This document shows, in pieces, positions 24,936-33,961 of a DNA stretch of 64,000 nucleotides. A program made the position numbers and the translations under genes. Location: assembly GCF_030651915.1 (NCBI RefSeq), contig NZ_JAUSBV010000002.1, positions 572,414 to 636,413 on the forward strand, written 5' to 3'. Each line of letters opens with the position of its first letter. The first letter of the stretch is position 1. The notes beneath the pieces are model-generated. The model had not been told where the DNA came from and made no database searches. It was given only the letters and a program-made list of their open reading frames with translations. This DNA is from Parvibaculum sp. GTDB lineage: Bacteria; Pseudomonadota; Alphaproteobacteria; Parvibaculales; Parvibaculaceae.

Positions 24936-26525
24936 ATGCCGGCATTGCGCGCACCACTGGTTCATCCGTTCTCGAATTTCGACGTGCCGCATCTGCTGGC
25001 CGTGCATGTCGCGGCGCGGGGTGCGCATCCTTTCCTGATCTGGGAGCCCTTCGAGGGCGAGGCCCGGACCTGGAGCTATGCCGCCTTCGCGCATGAAGTC
25101 GCATGTGTCGCGGCGGGTTTGAAGAAGCGTGGCGTCAAGACCGGCGAGCGGGTGCTGATCCATCTCGACAATTGTCCTGAAAGCCTGATTGCCTGGTATG
25201 CCTGCGCCCATCTCGGCGCGGTTGCCGTCACCACCAATGCACGCTCGGTTGCCGACGATCTCATCTACTTCAGCGAACACGCAGCTGTCGTTGGCGCGAT
25301 CACGCAACCGGCCTTCGCCGGTCTTGTTGCGTCGTCATGCAAGAACATCAAATGGCTTGCCGTCACCGAAACCGATAATGGCGTAACGCCGAAAGACGCG
25401 AACCGCCCGCCGAAAGCGGAAAGTTTCGCCGCGCTTTACGGCGATCCGGCCGATGTACCGTTGCGCGCGCCCGATCCGATGCTGCCGGTCGGCGTGCAAT
25501 ACACCTCGGGCACCACGTCGCGCCCCAAGGGTGTCGTCTGGACGCATGCCAATGCGCTGTGGGGCGCCAAGCTCTGCGCCATGCATGAAGACCTGCGGCC
25601 TTCGGACGTGCATCTCACCTATCTGCCGCTCTTCCACACCAATGCGCAGTCCTATTCGGTACTGGCCGCGCTCTGGGTCGGCGCGACCGTGGTGTTGCAG
25701 CCGCGCTTTTCGGCGTCGCGTTTCTGGCCTGTCTCGCAGAAGCATGGCTGCACCTGGACCTCGATGGTGCCGTTCTGCGTGCGCGCGCTGATGGGCCAGG
25801 AAAAGCCGAAGTCGCACAGCTACCGGTTCTGGGGCAACGGCATTTCGGCGCCGCCGACCGACGCGCATTTCGGCATCAAGACGATCGGCTGGTGGGGTAT
25901 GACCGAAACGATCACGCATGGCATTGTCGGCGACGTGCATCTGCCGAACCGCCCCATGTCGATCGGCAAACCCGCCACCTCCTATGAAATCGCGATCCTT
26001 CGCGAAGATGGAACGCCGGTCGATCCGGGCGAGACGGGTGAGCTTCTGGTGCGCGGTGTGCCGGGGCTGTCGCTGTTTTCCGAATATCTGAACAATCCCG
26101 ATGCAACCGCGAAGAGTTTCGACGAGCAGGGCTATTTCATCACCGGCGACCGCGTGATGCTGGGCGAGGACGGTTTCATTTCCTTCGCCGATCGCGACAA
26201 GGACATGCTGAAGGTCGGCGGCGAGAATGTCGCGGCCTCCGAGATCGAGCGCGTCATCATGACGGTGCCGGGCATTCAGGAATGCGCGGTTGTCGGCAAA
26301 CGCGATCCGATGCTCGACGAAGTGCCGGTCGCCTTCCTGCTGGTGCCGGGCGGCGAGACGGCGGCCCCTCGCGACCTTCAGGCGCAGGTTATGGCGGCCT
26401 GCGAGAAGGGACTTGCGGATTTCAAGCGCCCGCGCGAGATTCGGATCGTCGACTCACTCCCGCGCTCCACGCTCGAGAAAATCGCCAAGGCCGAACTCCG
26501 CCGTCTGGTCGACGGCGCCGCCTGA
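24936..26525 (+). CDS. Acyl-CoA synthetase (CaiC-like AMP-forming ligase)
   Basis: A 529-residue AMP-forming ligase. The P-loop is VQYTSGTTSRPKGVVWTH, with Ser replacing the last Gly of TSGTTG; WWGMTETITHG is the adenine block, GYFITGDRVMLGEDGF and RDKDMLKVGGENVAASEIE the hinge, and LPRSTLEKIAKAEL the lysine block. This layout resembles crotonobetaine/carnitine-CoA ligase and cyclohexanecarboxylate-type ligases. The start at 24936 follows AGGGGGAGA. It is the third CoA ligase within 8 kb. Confidence 0.88.
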   Translation: MPALRAPLVHPFSNFDVPHLLAVHVAARGAHPFLIWEPFEGEARTWSYAAFAHEVACVAAGLKKRGVKTGERVLIHLDNCPESLIAWYACAHLGAVAVTTNARSVADDLIYFSEHAAVVGAITQPAFAGLVASSCKNIKWLAVTETDNGVTPKDANRPPKAESFAALYGDPADVPLRAPDPMLPVGVQYTSGTTSRPKGVVWTHANALWGAKLCAMHEDLRPSDVHLTYLPLFHTNAQSYSVLAALWVGATVVLQPRFSASRFWPVSQKHGCTWTSMVPFCVRALMGQEKPKSHSYRFWGNGISAPPTDAHFGIKTIGWWGMTETITHGIVGDVHLPNRPMSIGKPATSYEIAILREDGTPVDPGETGELLVRGVPGLSLFSEYLNNPDATAKSFDEQGYFITGDRVMLGEDGFISFADRDKDMLKVGGENVAASEIERVIMTVPGIQECAVVGKRDPMLDEVPVAFLLVPGGETAAPRDLQAQVMAACEKGLADFKRPREIRIVDSLPRSTLEKIAKAELRRLVDGAA

Positions 26526-26581
26526 GGCCGACGCGCATCGGGGCCCTTCCGCCGCCAGGCCGAAGACCCGGAGATATTGCG

Positions 26582-28285
26582 ATGTCGCAACCGGACGGCA
26601 CGCCTGTGCCGCAATCCTCGCTGATGATCCCGAAGCTCGTCACCGTGCTTCGGGAGGGCTATGGCTTTGCCGCATTTCGTGCCGATTTCATTGCCGGGCT
26701 GACGGTTGCCATCGTCGCCCTGCCGCTTGCCATGGCGCTGGCGATCGCCAGCGGCGCGACGCCCGACAAGGGCCTTATCACCGCCGTTGTCGCCGGCTTT
26801 CTGATTTCGGCGCTGGGCGGCAGCCGCTACCAGATCGGCGGGCCGACCGGTGCCTTCGTCGTCGTCGTCTTCAACGTCATTGCCATTCATGGCTATGACG
26901 GCCTGGTGATTGCCACGGCCATGGCCGGCATCATGCTGATCGGCGCCGGGCTCTTGCGCGTCGGCGCCTTCATCAAATATGTGCCGCAGCCGGTTGTCAC
27001 CGGTTTCACCGCCGGCATTGCCGTCATCATCGCGACGAGCCAGGTGAAGGATTTCTTCGGCCTGACGATGGAACACGAGCCGGCCGAGTTTTTCGAAAAA
27101 GCGATGGCGCTCGGCGCGGCGCTGCCCGGCTTCGCGCCGCAGACCGTTGCCGTGGCCGTCGGCGCGCTGGCGCTCATTCTTCTGGTGCGGCGCTATCGCC
27201 CCGAATGGCCGGCGTTTCTGATCGCGGTCGTCGTCGCCGGCGCTGTCGTCGCGCTGTTCGGCATCGACACCGACACGATCGGTACGCGCTTTGCCGGGCT
27301 CGAACCCTCTTTTGCACTGCCCGATTTTCCGCATGTGACGATGGAGCGGATCGTCGTGCTTTTCCCGAGCGCCTTCACCATCGCCTTTCTGGCCGGCGTC
27401 GAATCGCTCTTGTCGGCGATGGTCGCCGACAGCATGACCGGGCGCCGCCACCGCTCCAATTGCGAGCTGGTTGCGCAGGGTGTCGCCAATTGTGCGTCGG
27501 CCGCCGTTGGCGGCTTGCCGGCCACGGGCGCCATCGCGCGCACCGCCACCAATATCCGCGCCGGCGCGCGCGGGCCCGTCGCCGGCATGCTGCATGCGGT
27601 CTTCATTCTTGCCTTCATGCTCTTCCTCTGGCCGCTCACCGGTTTCGTGCCGCTGGCGGCACTGGCAGCCGTGTTGGTGGTGGTCGCCTGGAACATGAGC
27701 GAGATCGACAAGTTCCGCCATCTGATGAAGGCACCGGCGGGCGACCGGGCGGTGCTGCTGATCACTTTCGCGCTCACGGTTGCGGTCGATCTGACGGTTG
27801 CCATCCAGGTCGGTGTCGTGCTTGCCGCCGTTCTCTTCATGCACCGCATGTCGGAGGCGGTCGAGGTGCAGGCCGACATGAAGGTCATCGACGAGGATGT
27901 CGCCGACGACGCACCGCATCTCTCACGTCCGGTCGAGGAGCACGAGCTGCCGCCGGGTGTCGTCTCCAGCGTCATCCGCGGCCCGTTCTTCTTCGGTGTT
28001 GCGATGCGGCTGGGCGAAACGCTCGACCGCATCGGTGCGCCGCCCAGGGTGCTGATCTTGCGCATGCGCGCCGTGCCGATGATCGATGCCTCGGGGGCCT
28101 CCGCCATCGACGCGTTGATCGCGCGTTGCCGCCGTCACGGCACACGGGTGCTGATCACCGGCTTGCAGACGCAGCCGCGCCTGATCCTGCGCAAGATGGG
28201 CGTCACCGCCGATCCGCTGGTCAAGCTCGTTTCCGGCATCGACGAAGCGCTGGTGCTGGCGCGGGAGATCGTGGCGGAGGACTAG
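26582..28285 (+). CDS. SulP-family anion transporter with STAS domain
   Basis: A 567-residue SLC26/SulP permease. The N-terminal half has the family start FIAGLTVAIVALPLAMALAI and the QIGGPTGAFVVVV block, with ten or more membrane segments to about residue 430; the C-terminal cytoplasmic part ends in a STAS domain with MRAVPMIDASGASAID. It could carry sulfate, bicarbonate or a dicarboxylate. It starts 56 bases after the ligase gene. Its TAG shares CTAG with the stop of the convergent flavoprotein gene. Confidence 0.9.
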   Translation: MSQPDGTPVPQSSLMIPKLVTVLREGYGFAAFRADFIAGLTVAIVALPLAMALAIASGATPDKGLITAVVAGFLISALGGSRYQIGGPTGAFVVVVFNVIAIHGYDGLVIATAMAGIMLIGAGLLRVGAFIKYVPQPVVTGFTAGIAVIIATSQVKDFFGLTMEHEPAEFFEKAMALGAALPGFAPQTVAVAVGALALILLVRRYRPEWPAFLIAVVVAGAVVALFGIDTDTIGTRFAGLEPSFALPDFPHVTMERIVVLFPSAFTIAFLAGVESLLSAMVADSMTGRRHRSNCELVAQGVANCASAAVGGLPATGAIARTATNIRAGARGPVAGMLHAVFILAFMLFLWPLTGFVPLAALAAVLVVVAWNMSEIDKFRHLMKAPAGDRAVLLITFALTVAVDLTVAIQVGVVLAAVLFMHRMSEAVEVQADMKVIDEDVADDAPHLSRPVEEHELPPGVVSSVIRGPFFFGVAMRLGETLDRIGAPPRVLILRMRAVPMIDASGASAIDALIARCRRHGTRVLITGLQTQPRLILRKMGVTADPLVKLVSGIDEALVLAREIVAED

Positions 28286-29952
28286 GCGAACAGCTTCCCC
28301 GGGTTCATCACGCCCTTCGGGTCCATCTCGCGCTTCGTCGCTTTCAGCAGCGACATGCCGATCTCGCCTTTTTCCTCCGCCAGCCAGGGCGCGTGGTCGG
28401 TGCCGACGCCGTGATGATGGCTGATGGTGCCGCCATTCATCAGGATCGCGTCGGAGGCGGCGCGCTTGATCGCCTGCCATTGGGCGATTTCCCGGTCGAG
28501 CTGGCGCGGGAATATGAAGGTGAAATAGAGGCTCGATCCGTCTGGATAGGAGTGGCTGACATGCGCCATGACGATGCCATGCGCGTTCTGCTCGGGCATG
28601 TTGGCGTCCATCGCATCGCGGATCGCGGCCGTTACCTTTTCATGCAGATTGGCGATGTTCGACCAGCGCGTCGAGGTTTCGAGCGTGTCGACGCCGACGC
28701 CGCGATCCATCATCGGGTCGCGAATGGCGGGGCCGTTGAAGCGGCCGTGAAACCAGCGCTTGCCGGGGCCGGTCCCCAGCGCCAGGGCGCCGAGGCGCTT
28801 GCAGATGCCTTCGGTCTGTTCCTGGGCCCAGATCACCGTGTCCTTCTCGCCCTCATGGCCGATCAGCATCAGGCAGGGCGTGTCGTCGAAGCCCTTCATT
28901 TTCAGATAGGCGCGTTGCAGCCGCGCCTTCAATCCGCCCGAACCGGTCGATGAAAAGGTCTGGAAGAAATAGGTCTCGGCGGCGTCCGACAGACGGACCA
29001 TCGCCACCGGAATTTCGGCATGATTGATCCGCCGCGCCGCTTCGACGCCGGCGGCGAAATTCTTGAACAGATAGCCGCGATAATCCTTGCGCGCCGGCAG
29101 GTCGTGGATCTTCACCGTCGCCTCGCAGATGACACCGAGCGTGCCTTCGGAGCCGGCGACCAGCTGGTTGAGATTGGGGCCGGCGGCCGAAGCGGGCGTT
29201 GCCTCGGTGGTCCAGAAACCTTTCGGCGTTGCGAGCTTTGCCGAGACCAGCCATTTCTCGGCCTTGCCATAGCGGTTCGACTGTTGCCCGGCGCCGCGCG
29301 CGGCGATCCAGCCGCCCAGCGTCGAATATTGGAAGCTTTGCGGATAATGACCCAGCGTCACGCCATGCATCTGCAGCTGTTCCTCGAGCGCCGGCCCGTA
29401 GATGCCGGCCTCGATGCGCGCCGTCATCGACACCTTGTCGATCTGGACGATGCGCGTCATCAGCGTCGTGTCGAGGGTCAACACGGCGCCGCCCAGGGTT
29501 TTCGAGACGGCATTGATGCCGCCCACCACCGAGGAGCCGCCGCCATAGGGAATGAGTGCGATCCCTTCCTCGTTGCAGAGCTTGACGATCGCCAGCACCT
29601 CCTCGGCGCCGCGCGGATAGACGACCGCGTCGGGCGCCATGTCGAGCTTGCCGGCGCGGACATAGAGCAGGTCGTGATAGGACTTGCCGCGCGCGTGGAA
29701 GGCGCGTTCATAGTCGTCGGTGCGGAACTGGTTGTCGCCGACAATGGCGCGCAGTCTTTCCTGCGTCGCATTGGAAAGCCGGCTATGCGGCAGGCGAATA
29801 TCGGCCAGCGGCACCGCCGGCGTCAGCGGCAGCCGGCTCATGCCGAGCGTTGCCTCGATCCAGCTCCATTGGGCTGCGTCGGCCGGCAGCGGGTTCGGTT
29901 GTTTCACCGGGCCCCAGCCGTTCCAGCGCAGCGTCTGTCGGTCGATGGTCAT
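28282..29952 (-). CDS. FAD-binding oxidase, alkyl-DHAP-synthase-like
   Basis: A 556-residue FAD-linked protein of the VAO/PCMH fold. IALIPYGGGSSVVGGINA is the FAD pyrophosphate loop, GVTLGHYPQSFQYSTLGGWIA the second FAD block, and the C-terminal GGTISHHHGVGTDHAPWL the catalytic histidine-rich block typical of alkylglycerone-phosphate synthases. The neighbours glpD and a lipid kinase fit ether-lipid or glycerophosphate metabolism, but bacterial homologues are also lactate- or glycolate-type dehydrogenases. It is 25 bases downstream of the lipid kinase. Confidence 0.87.
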   Translation of the reverse strand: MTIDRQTLRWNGWGPVKQPNPLPADAAQWSWIEATLGMSRLPLTPAVPLADIRLPHSRLSNATQERLRAIVGDNQFRTDDYERAFHARGKSYHDLLYVRAGKLDMAPDAVVYPRGAEEVLAIVKLCNEEGIALIPYGGGSSVVGGINAVSKTLGGAVLTLDTTLMTRIVQIDKVSMTARIEAGIYGPALEEQLQMHGVTLGHYPQSFQYSTLGGWIAARGAGQQSNRYGKAEKWLVSAKLATPKGFWTTEATPASAAGPNLNQLVAGSEGTLGVICEATVKIHDLPARKDYRGYLFKNFAAGVEAARRINHAEIPVAMVRLSDAAETYFFQTFSSTGSGGLKARLQRAYLKMKGFDDTPCLMLIGHEGEKDTVIWAQEQTEGICKRLGALALGTGPGKRWFHGRFNGPAIRDPMMDRGVGVDTLETSTRWSNIANLHEKVTAAIRDAMDANMPEQNAHGIVMAHVSHSYPDGSSLYFTFIFPRQLDREIAQWQAIKRAASDAILMNGGTISHHHGVGTDHAPWLAEEKGEIGMSLLKATKREMDPKGVMNPGKLFA

Positions 29953-29977
29953 CAGCGTTCCTCGTTTTTTCTTGTGG

Positions 29978-30928
29978 TCAGCAGCGCAGGGTCAGCGCTT
30001 GCGGCACGATGTCGAAACGCGCCGGCAGGCGGCCCGGCCCTTCGCCGTCGACATCGAGCAGCACCGGCTCGGCGCCCATCGGTGTCGCCATCACCCATTT
30101 CGCGCGGGTGTGCGAAACTTTCTCGCCGCCGATATGCGTGCCCTCCTTCATCGATCCAGTGCCGGTCAGGAGATCCATGAAGGTAAGATCGCGCATCATG
30201 ACGAGATCGAACAAGCCGTCATCGGGTTCGGCGTCGGGCGCCATTTTCAGCCCGCTGCCGAAATAGCGGCCATTGGCGACGGCGCCGAGGCCGATATTCA
30301 GCGTTTCGTCGAAGCCCGTGTCGGTGGTGATGCGCACAGCCCTTGTCTTGTGGCGCAGCGCCGTTGCCAGCGTCGCCCAGAAGAAGGTGAAATTGCCACC
30401 CAGCGCCTTTTGCCAGGTGGCGCGATTGACCGCGCGCACCGTTTCGCCCGACAGGCCGAAGCTGGCGATATTGTCGAACCAGCGCGTCGCTTCGCCGCCA
30501 TCCTCGGAAACGAATGTCAGCTTGCCAAGATCGATCTTGCGCGTCGTGCCGGCGGCGATGCGGGCGACGCAGCCTTCGGGATCCTGCGGCAGGTCGAAGG
30601 TGCGGCGGAAATCGCCGCCGGTGCCGGCATTCAGTATCGCGAAATGCGCTTCGGTGTTGATCGGCAGCCCGTTCTCGAAAAAACCGTTGACCACTTCGTT
30701 GATGGTGCCGTCGCCGCCGACCGCGATCACCAGTTGCGCACCGTCCTTCAAGGCGCGGCGCGTCAGTTCGGCGGCGGGCAGGAAATGCGGTGTCGAGGGG
30801 CCGCTGGTGAAATGCGCGCGCACCGGCCCGAGTTCCTTTTCCAGCGCGGCGGCGATGACGCGCCAGGCGCGGCCGGTGCGGCCGCCGCCCGAGCGCGGAT
30901 TGACGATGGCGGCGATATGCGGGGTCAT
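29978..30928 (-). CDS. Diacylglycerol/lipid kinase family protein
   Basis: A 316-residue DAGK/YegS/sphingosine-kinase-type protein. NPRSGGGRTGRAWRVI opens the fold, and GGDGTINEVVNGFF is the nucleotide-binding signature; NAGTGGDFRR follows where most relatives have GTxNDFAR. Likely phosphorylates diacylglycerol or a related lipid. The ATG at 30928 overlaps the glpD stop by four bases, so the two are coupled. Confidence 0.9.
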   Translation of the reverse strand: MTPHIAAIVNPRSGGGRTGRAWRVIAAALEKELGPVRAHFTSGPSTPHFLPAAELTRRALKDGAQLVIAVGGDGTINEVVNGFFENGLPINTEAHFAILNAGTGGDFRRTFDLPQDPEGCVARIAAGTTRKIDLGKLTFVSEDGGEATRWFDNIASFGLSGETVRAVNRATWQKALGGNFTFFWATLATALRHKTRAVRITTDTGFDETLNIGLGAVANGRYFGSGLKMAPDAEPDDGLFDLVMMRDLTFMDLLTGTGSMKEGTHIGGEKVSHTRAKWVMATPMGAEPVLLDVDGEGPGRLPARFDIVPQALTLRC

Positions 30929-32625
30929 GCGGCGGCTCCCTTTGCGGCTTGCGGCTCGAAGGCCCGCGTCGTTTCGGCGATCTCGCGCGCCATCACGGTT
31001 TCGTCCCAGCCAAGTTCGCGGCGCATCAGTTCGGCGGCGCGGGAAATCACATCCGGGCCCGGATGGCCGAGTGTGCCGAGGCCGGTGCGGCGGAAGACGA
31101 CGTCGGCCAGATGCAGCGCCATTTCGTGGCGCACCGCATGCACCACCTGCGCGCCGATCTCGGCGACATTGGGGCCGAGGCGGCGCAGCAGTTCGTCGCG
31201 CTCGCCCTGGCGCTCATCGGCCGTCGCCAGCACTTCGTCGATGCGGCTGCCATAGAAGCCGACCAGGTTCTCGACCACATCGCCCGGCAGATGGGCGTGG
31301 CGCTTCTTCGCCCGGGCAATGAAGCTTTTCAGCCGGCCGATCTCGCCGCCATAGACCGGCGTGCAATGCGTTTCGCATTTGGCGGTCTTGCCGAGCTTCT
31401 TCAGCGCGAGGTCGACCACCTGTTCGGCGAGATGGCGCGAGGTCGTCCATTTGCCGCCGATCGCCGAGACCAGCCCCTCGATCGCTTCCTCGGGCGCATG
31501 GTCGTAAACCTCCGCGGCGCGGCTGGCGTTGTATGAGTCCTTCTTGCCGTCCGCGCCCTCGGCGACTTGCGGCGTCGTGTCGACCAGCGGACGTAAGCCC
31601 ACATAGAAATGCAGCACGTCGGCGCGGGTCAGATTGAGCCCCGGCAAGCCGTCATTCACGACGGCGAGAAAATCGGCGATGTCCTTTTCGGTGACGCCGA
31701 CGCTGTCCGGCTCGTCCTCGAACACGGTGTCGGTGGTGCCGATAATGGTGTGGCCGCGCCAGGGGATGACGAAGAAATGCCCGCCGATCTTCGATTTGAT
31801 CGCCAGCGCATTTTCGCCGGTCAGCGCACGGGTGATGATGTGGATGCCCTTCGAGCGGATCAACCGGCGCGCCGGCGTTTCGTCGGCAAAGCCCATCAGC
31901 CGGTCGGCCCAGGGCCCGGACGCGTTGACGACCAGCTTGCCTTTTATCGTGTGCGTGGCGCCCGTCAGCCGGTCGGTCACCTCGACGCCGGTGATGCGCA
32001 CGCCCTTGCCCATCGCCGCTTCGCTGACAAAGCCGGTCACCTCGGCATAATTGGCGGTGTCGGCGCCATATTCGGCCGCGCCCTCGATGCATTCGAGGCA
32101 GAGGCGTTCGGGCGCGAACATCTGGCAATCGTAATAGACCATGGCGCCGGTCAGGCCCTCGCGCGGCAGCGACGGCACCAGGTCGAGCGCCTTGCCTTTC
32201 GACAGCCGCTTGAAACCCGGCAGCTTCTTGTCGTCGTCGTTCAGCCAGTTGCGGTCGAAGGAGAGCAGGTCGTAAAGCGCCAGCCCGATCGACATCACGA
32301 TCGGCCCCGACATGCCCCAGCCATAAGTCGGCAGCACGAAGGGCAGCGGATGGACCATATGCGGCGCGTTGTTCTCCCACAGGCGGCGCTCGCGAAGCGA
32401 CTCGCGCACCAGCTTCAATTCGCCATTGACGAGGTAGCGAAGCCCGCCATGCACCAGCTTCGAGGAGCCGGCCGTCGTCGCATGGGCGAAATCGTCCTTC
32501 TCCAGCAGCGCCACCTTGAGGCCCCTGAGCGCCGCGTCCCAGGCGACACTGGCGCCGGTAATGCCGCCACCCACCACCACGAGGTCGTAATCGGTCGCAC
32601 TCATGGCGTGAAGGTCGCGCTGCAT
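30925..32625 (-). CDS. glpD: Glycerol-3-phosphate dehydrogenase (FAD, aerobic)
   Basis: A 566-residue membrane-associated flavoenzyme that oxidises glycerol-3-phosphate to DHAP and feeds electrons to quinone. DYDLVVVGGGITGASVAWDA is the Rossmann FAD site, followed by LLEKDDFAHATTAGSSKLVH and GGLRYL; the C-terminal DUF-type helical domain is present. I start at the ATG at 32625 (MQRDLHAMSATDYD); the ATG at 32604 is equally possible. Together with the lipid kinase and AGPS-like gene it makes a glycerophospholipid-related operon. Confidence 0.92.
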   Translation of the reverse strand: MQRDLHAMSATDYDLVVVGGGITGASVAWDAALRGLKVALLEKDDFAHATTAGSSKLVHGGLRYLVNGELKLVRESLRERRLWENNAPHMVHPLPFVLPTYGWGMSGPIVMSIGLALYDLLSFDRNWLNDDDKKLPGFKRLSKGKALDLVPSLPREGLTGAMVYYDCQMFAPERLCLECIEGAAEYGADTANYAEVTGFVSEAAMGKGVRITGVEVTDRLTGATHTIKGKLVVNASGPWADRLMGFADETPARRLIRSKGIHIITRALTGENALAIKSKIGGHFFVIPWRGHTIIGTTDTVFEDEPDSVGVTEKDIADFLAVVNDGLPGLNLTRADVLHFYVGLRPLVDTTPQVAEGADGKKDSYNASRAAEVYDHAPEEAIEGLVSAIGGKWTTSRHLAEQVVDLALKKLGKTAKCETHCTPVYGGEIGRLKSFIARAKKRHAHLPGDVVENLVGFYGSRIDEVLATADERQGERDELLRRLGPNVAEIGAQVVHAVRHEMALHLADVVFRRTGLGTLGHPGPDVISRAAELMRRELGWDETVMAREIAETTRAFEPQAAKGAAA

Positions 32626-32751
32626 CTTGTCGTTATCCGTTGATTGGCCCCGGGGTTGGGAGGCTAGCTCTCCCTTGACCGAGGGTCCAGCGTCACGGCG
32701 GGTATGCCGTGCGGCGCTTGACGGTATCCGCGGCAGGATCAAAATCGGTTC

Positions 32752-33168
32752 ATGGGCAGGGTCTCAACCATCACATATCTCCGGTTCGTCGTTGGCCGGA
32801 TACATGAGAACACCGGGGTGCGGAACGGTCTGTTCAATGACGCCTACGTGCTTCTGCGGGGACATTTTCTATCGGCTGTCGATCGCGACGTCATGGACGG
32901 GCATCTCGCCTGGTTTGACGATCATCTGCCGGTCCCGGAGCGTTTCAACCGGAGCACCTCCAAAGGCAGTTACCGGCGTTCGGGCCGGGGTATTTCCTGG
33001 CTCAAGCCCAGCGCAACGGAGCACATTTCGCGGATGCGCGAGATTTCGCGAATCCTTCAGGAATACGGCCATTTCGTCACCATGATCAAAAGCGCGCGTC
33101 CCGGCTATATCGTTTACGAAGACGAGCATCAGATCGTCGCCGAGCCTTTCGCCGACACGGGCGCCTAA
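32752..33168 (+). CDS. Conserved hypothetical protein
   Basis: A 138-residue soluble protein of a small family I recognise only by pattern: FNRSTSKGSYRRSGRGISWL in the middle, and VYEDEHQIVAEPFADTG at the end. The family ends are conserved in unrelated proteobacteria, and the YEDE-x-QIVAEPF block looks like a fixed surface. No function is known to me. The gene is divergent from glpD and its TAA overlaps the convergent stop of the next gene. Confidence 0.68.
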   Translation: MGRVSTITYLRFVVGRIHENTGVRNGLFNDAYVLLRGHFLSAVDRDVMDGHLAWFDDHLPVPERFNRSTSKGSYRRSGRGISWLKPSATEHISRMREISRILQEYGHFVTMIKSARPGYIVYEDEHQIVAEPFADTGA

Positions 33169-33815
33169 CTCCGCTTCTTCAGCCCGCGCTGCGCCATCCG
33201 CCATTTCAGGTGGTCGAAGCGGTCCTGGCCGAAAAAGGGTTCGCCGTCGAAGACCATCAGCGGCACGCCCCAGTGACCGGCCGCCTTCTGCGCCGCTTCG
33301 TTTTCGGCGATAACGGCTTCGAGGCGGTCGGCTTCCGCTTCCGCCGCCGCGTCCAGCTCGTCCATGTCGAGGCCGGCGCGGGCCGCCGCGCCGCGCAGAT
33401 GGTTGCCCTCATGCCAGTTCTTGGTCCCGCCGAAAATCACGCCCGAAACCTCGGCGAGAAAGGCGAGGCCGCGGCCCCGTTCGGCCGCCAGTGCGCCGGT
33501 TCGTGTCAGCCGGTGGATATGGGGCTGCTCTTTGGGCACCGTGCCCGATTTCATGTCCATCACCACCGGGTCGGGCGAGGGCCAGGCGTAAGGAAGGCCC
33601 TCCATCTCGGCGACGCGGCGCGTGTCCTTCAGCAGGTAAGGCGGCCACATCGGATTGACCTGCTTGAAGAAGCCGTCGATGCGCACCGCGATCGGATAGA
33701 CGGGGCGCACATGGGCCGTCACATCGAAGTCGCGCTCGAAGGCGGCAAGCCGCGGCGTCACCAGATAGGAATAGGGCGAGCGGAACGACCAGAAGAGATC
33801 GTAGGTCAGCGTCAT
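33165..33815 (-). CDS. 2-hydroxychromene-2-carboxylate isomerase-like (DsbA-fold) protein
   Basis: A 216-residue kappa-class-GST/DsbA-fold protein. FWSFRSPYSYLVTPRL has the serine-containing SPYSY motif that replaces CxxC, and WGVPLMVFDGEPFFGQDRF is the C-terminal cis-Pro block of HCCA isomerases. In naphthalene-type pathways this enzyme uses glutathione to isomerise a ring-fission product; here the substrate is unknown. It stands alone and converges on the hypothetical gene. Confidence 0.84.
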   Translation of the reverse strand: MTLTYDLFWSFRSPYSYLVTPRLAAFERDFDVTAHVRPVYPIAVRIDGFFKQVNPMWPPYLLKDTRRVAEMEGLPYAWPSPDPVVMDMKSGTVPKEQPHIHRLTRTGALAAERGRGLAFLAEVSGVIFGGTKNWHEGNHLRGAAARAGLDMDELDAAAEAEADRLEAVIAENEAAQKAAGHWGVPLMVFDGEPFFGQDRFDHLKWRMAQRGLKKRS

Positions 33816-33961
33816 CGCGGGGGGTTCCTCACTTGCCGGCCGCTGCGGGCCGGTCTTTAATGTCTCTCATTAGTATCGCCGGGGATGCACCGGGCGCAAG
33901 CAGGCTGTTAGACTTTTGCCAAAGAGCCATCAGGCCACGCACCAACAGGGGAGGACCATCC

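Noticed and set aside
26378-27919. A 513-residue leftward frame opposite the SulP gene
   Set aside because: Mostly histidine, glutamine and aspartate repeats typical of the complement of membrane-protein codons; SulP on the other strand is clear.
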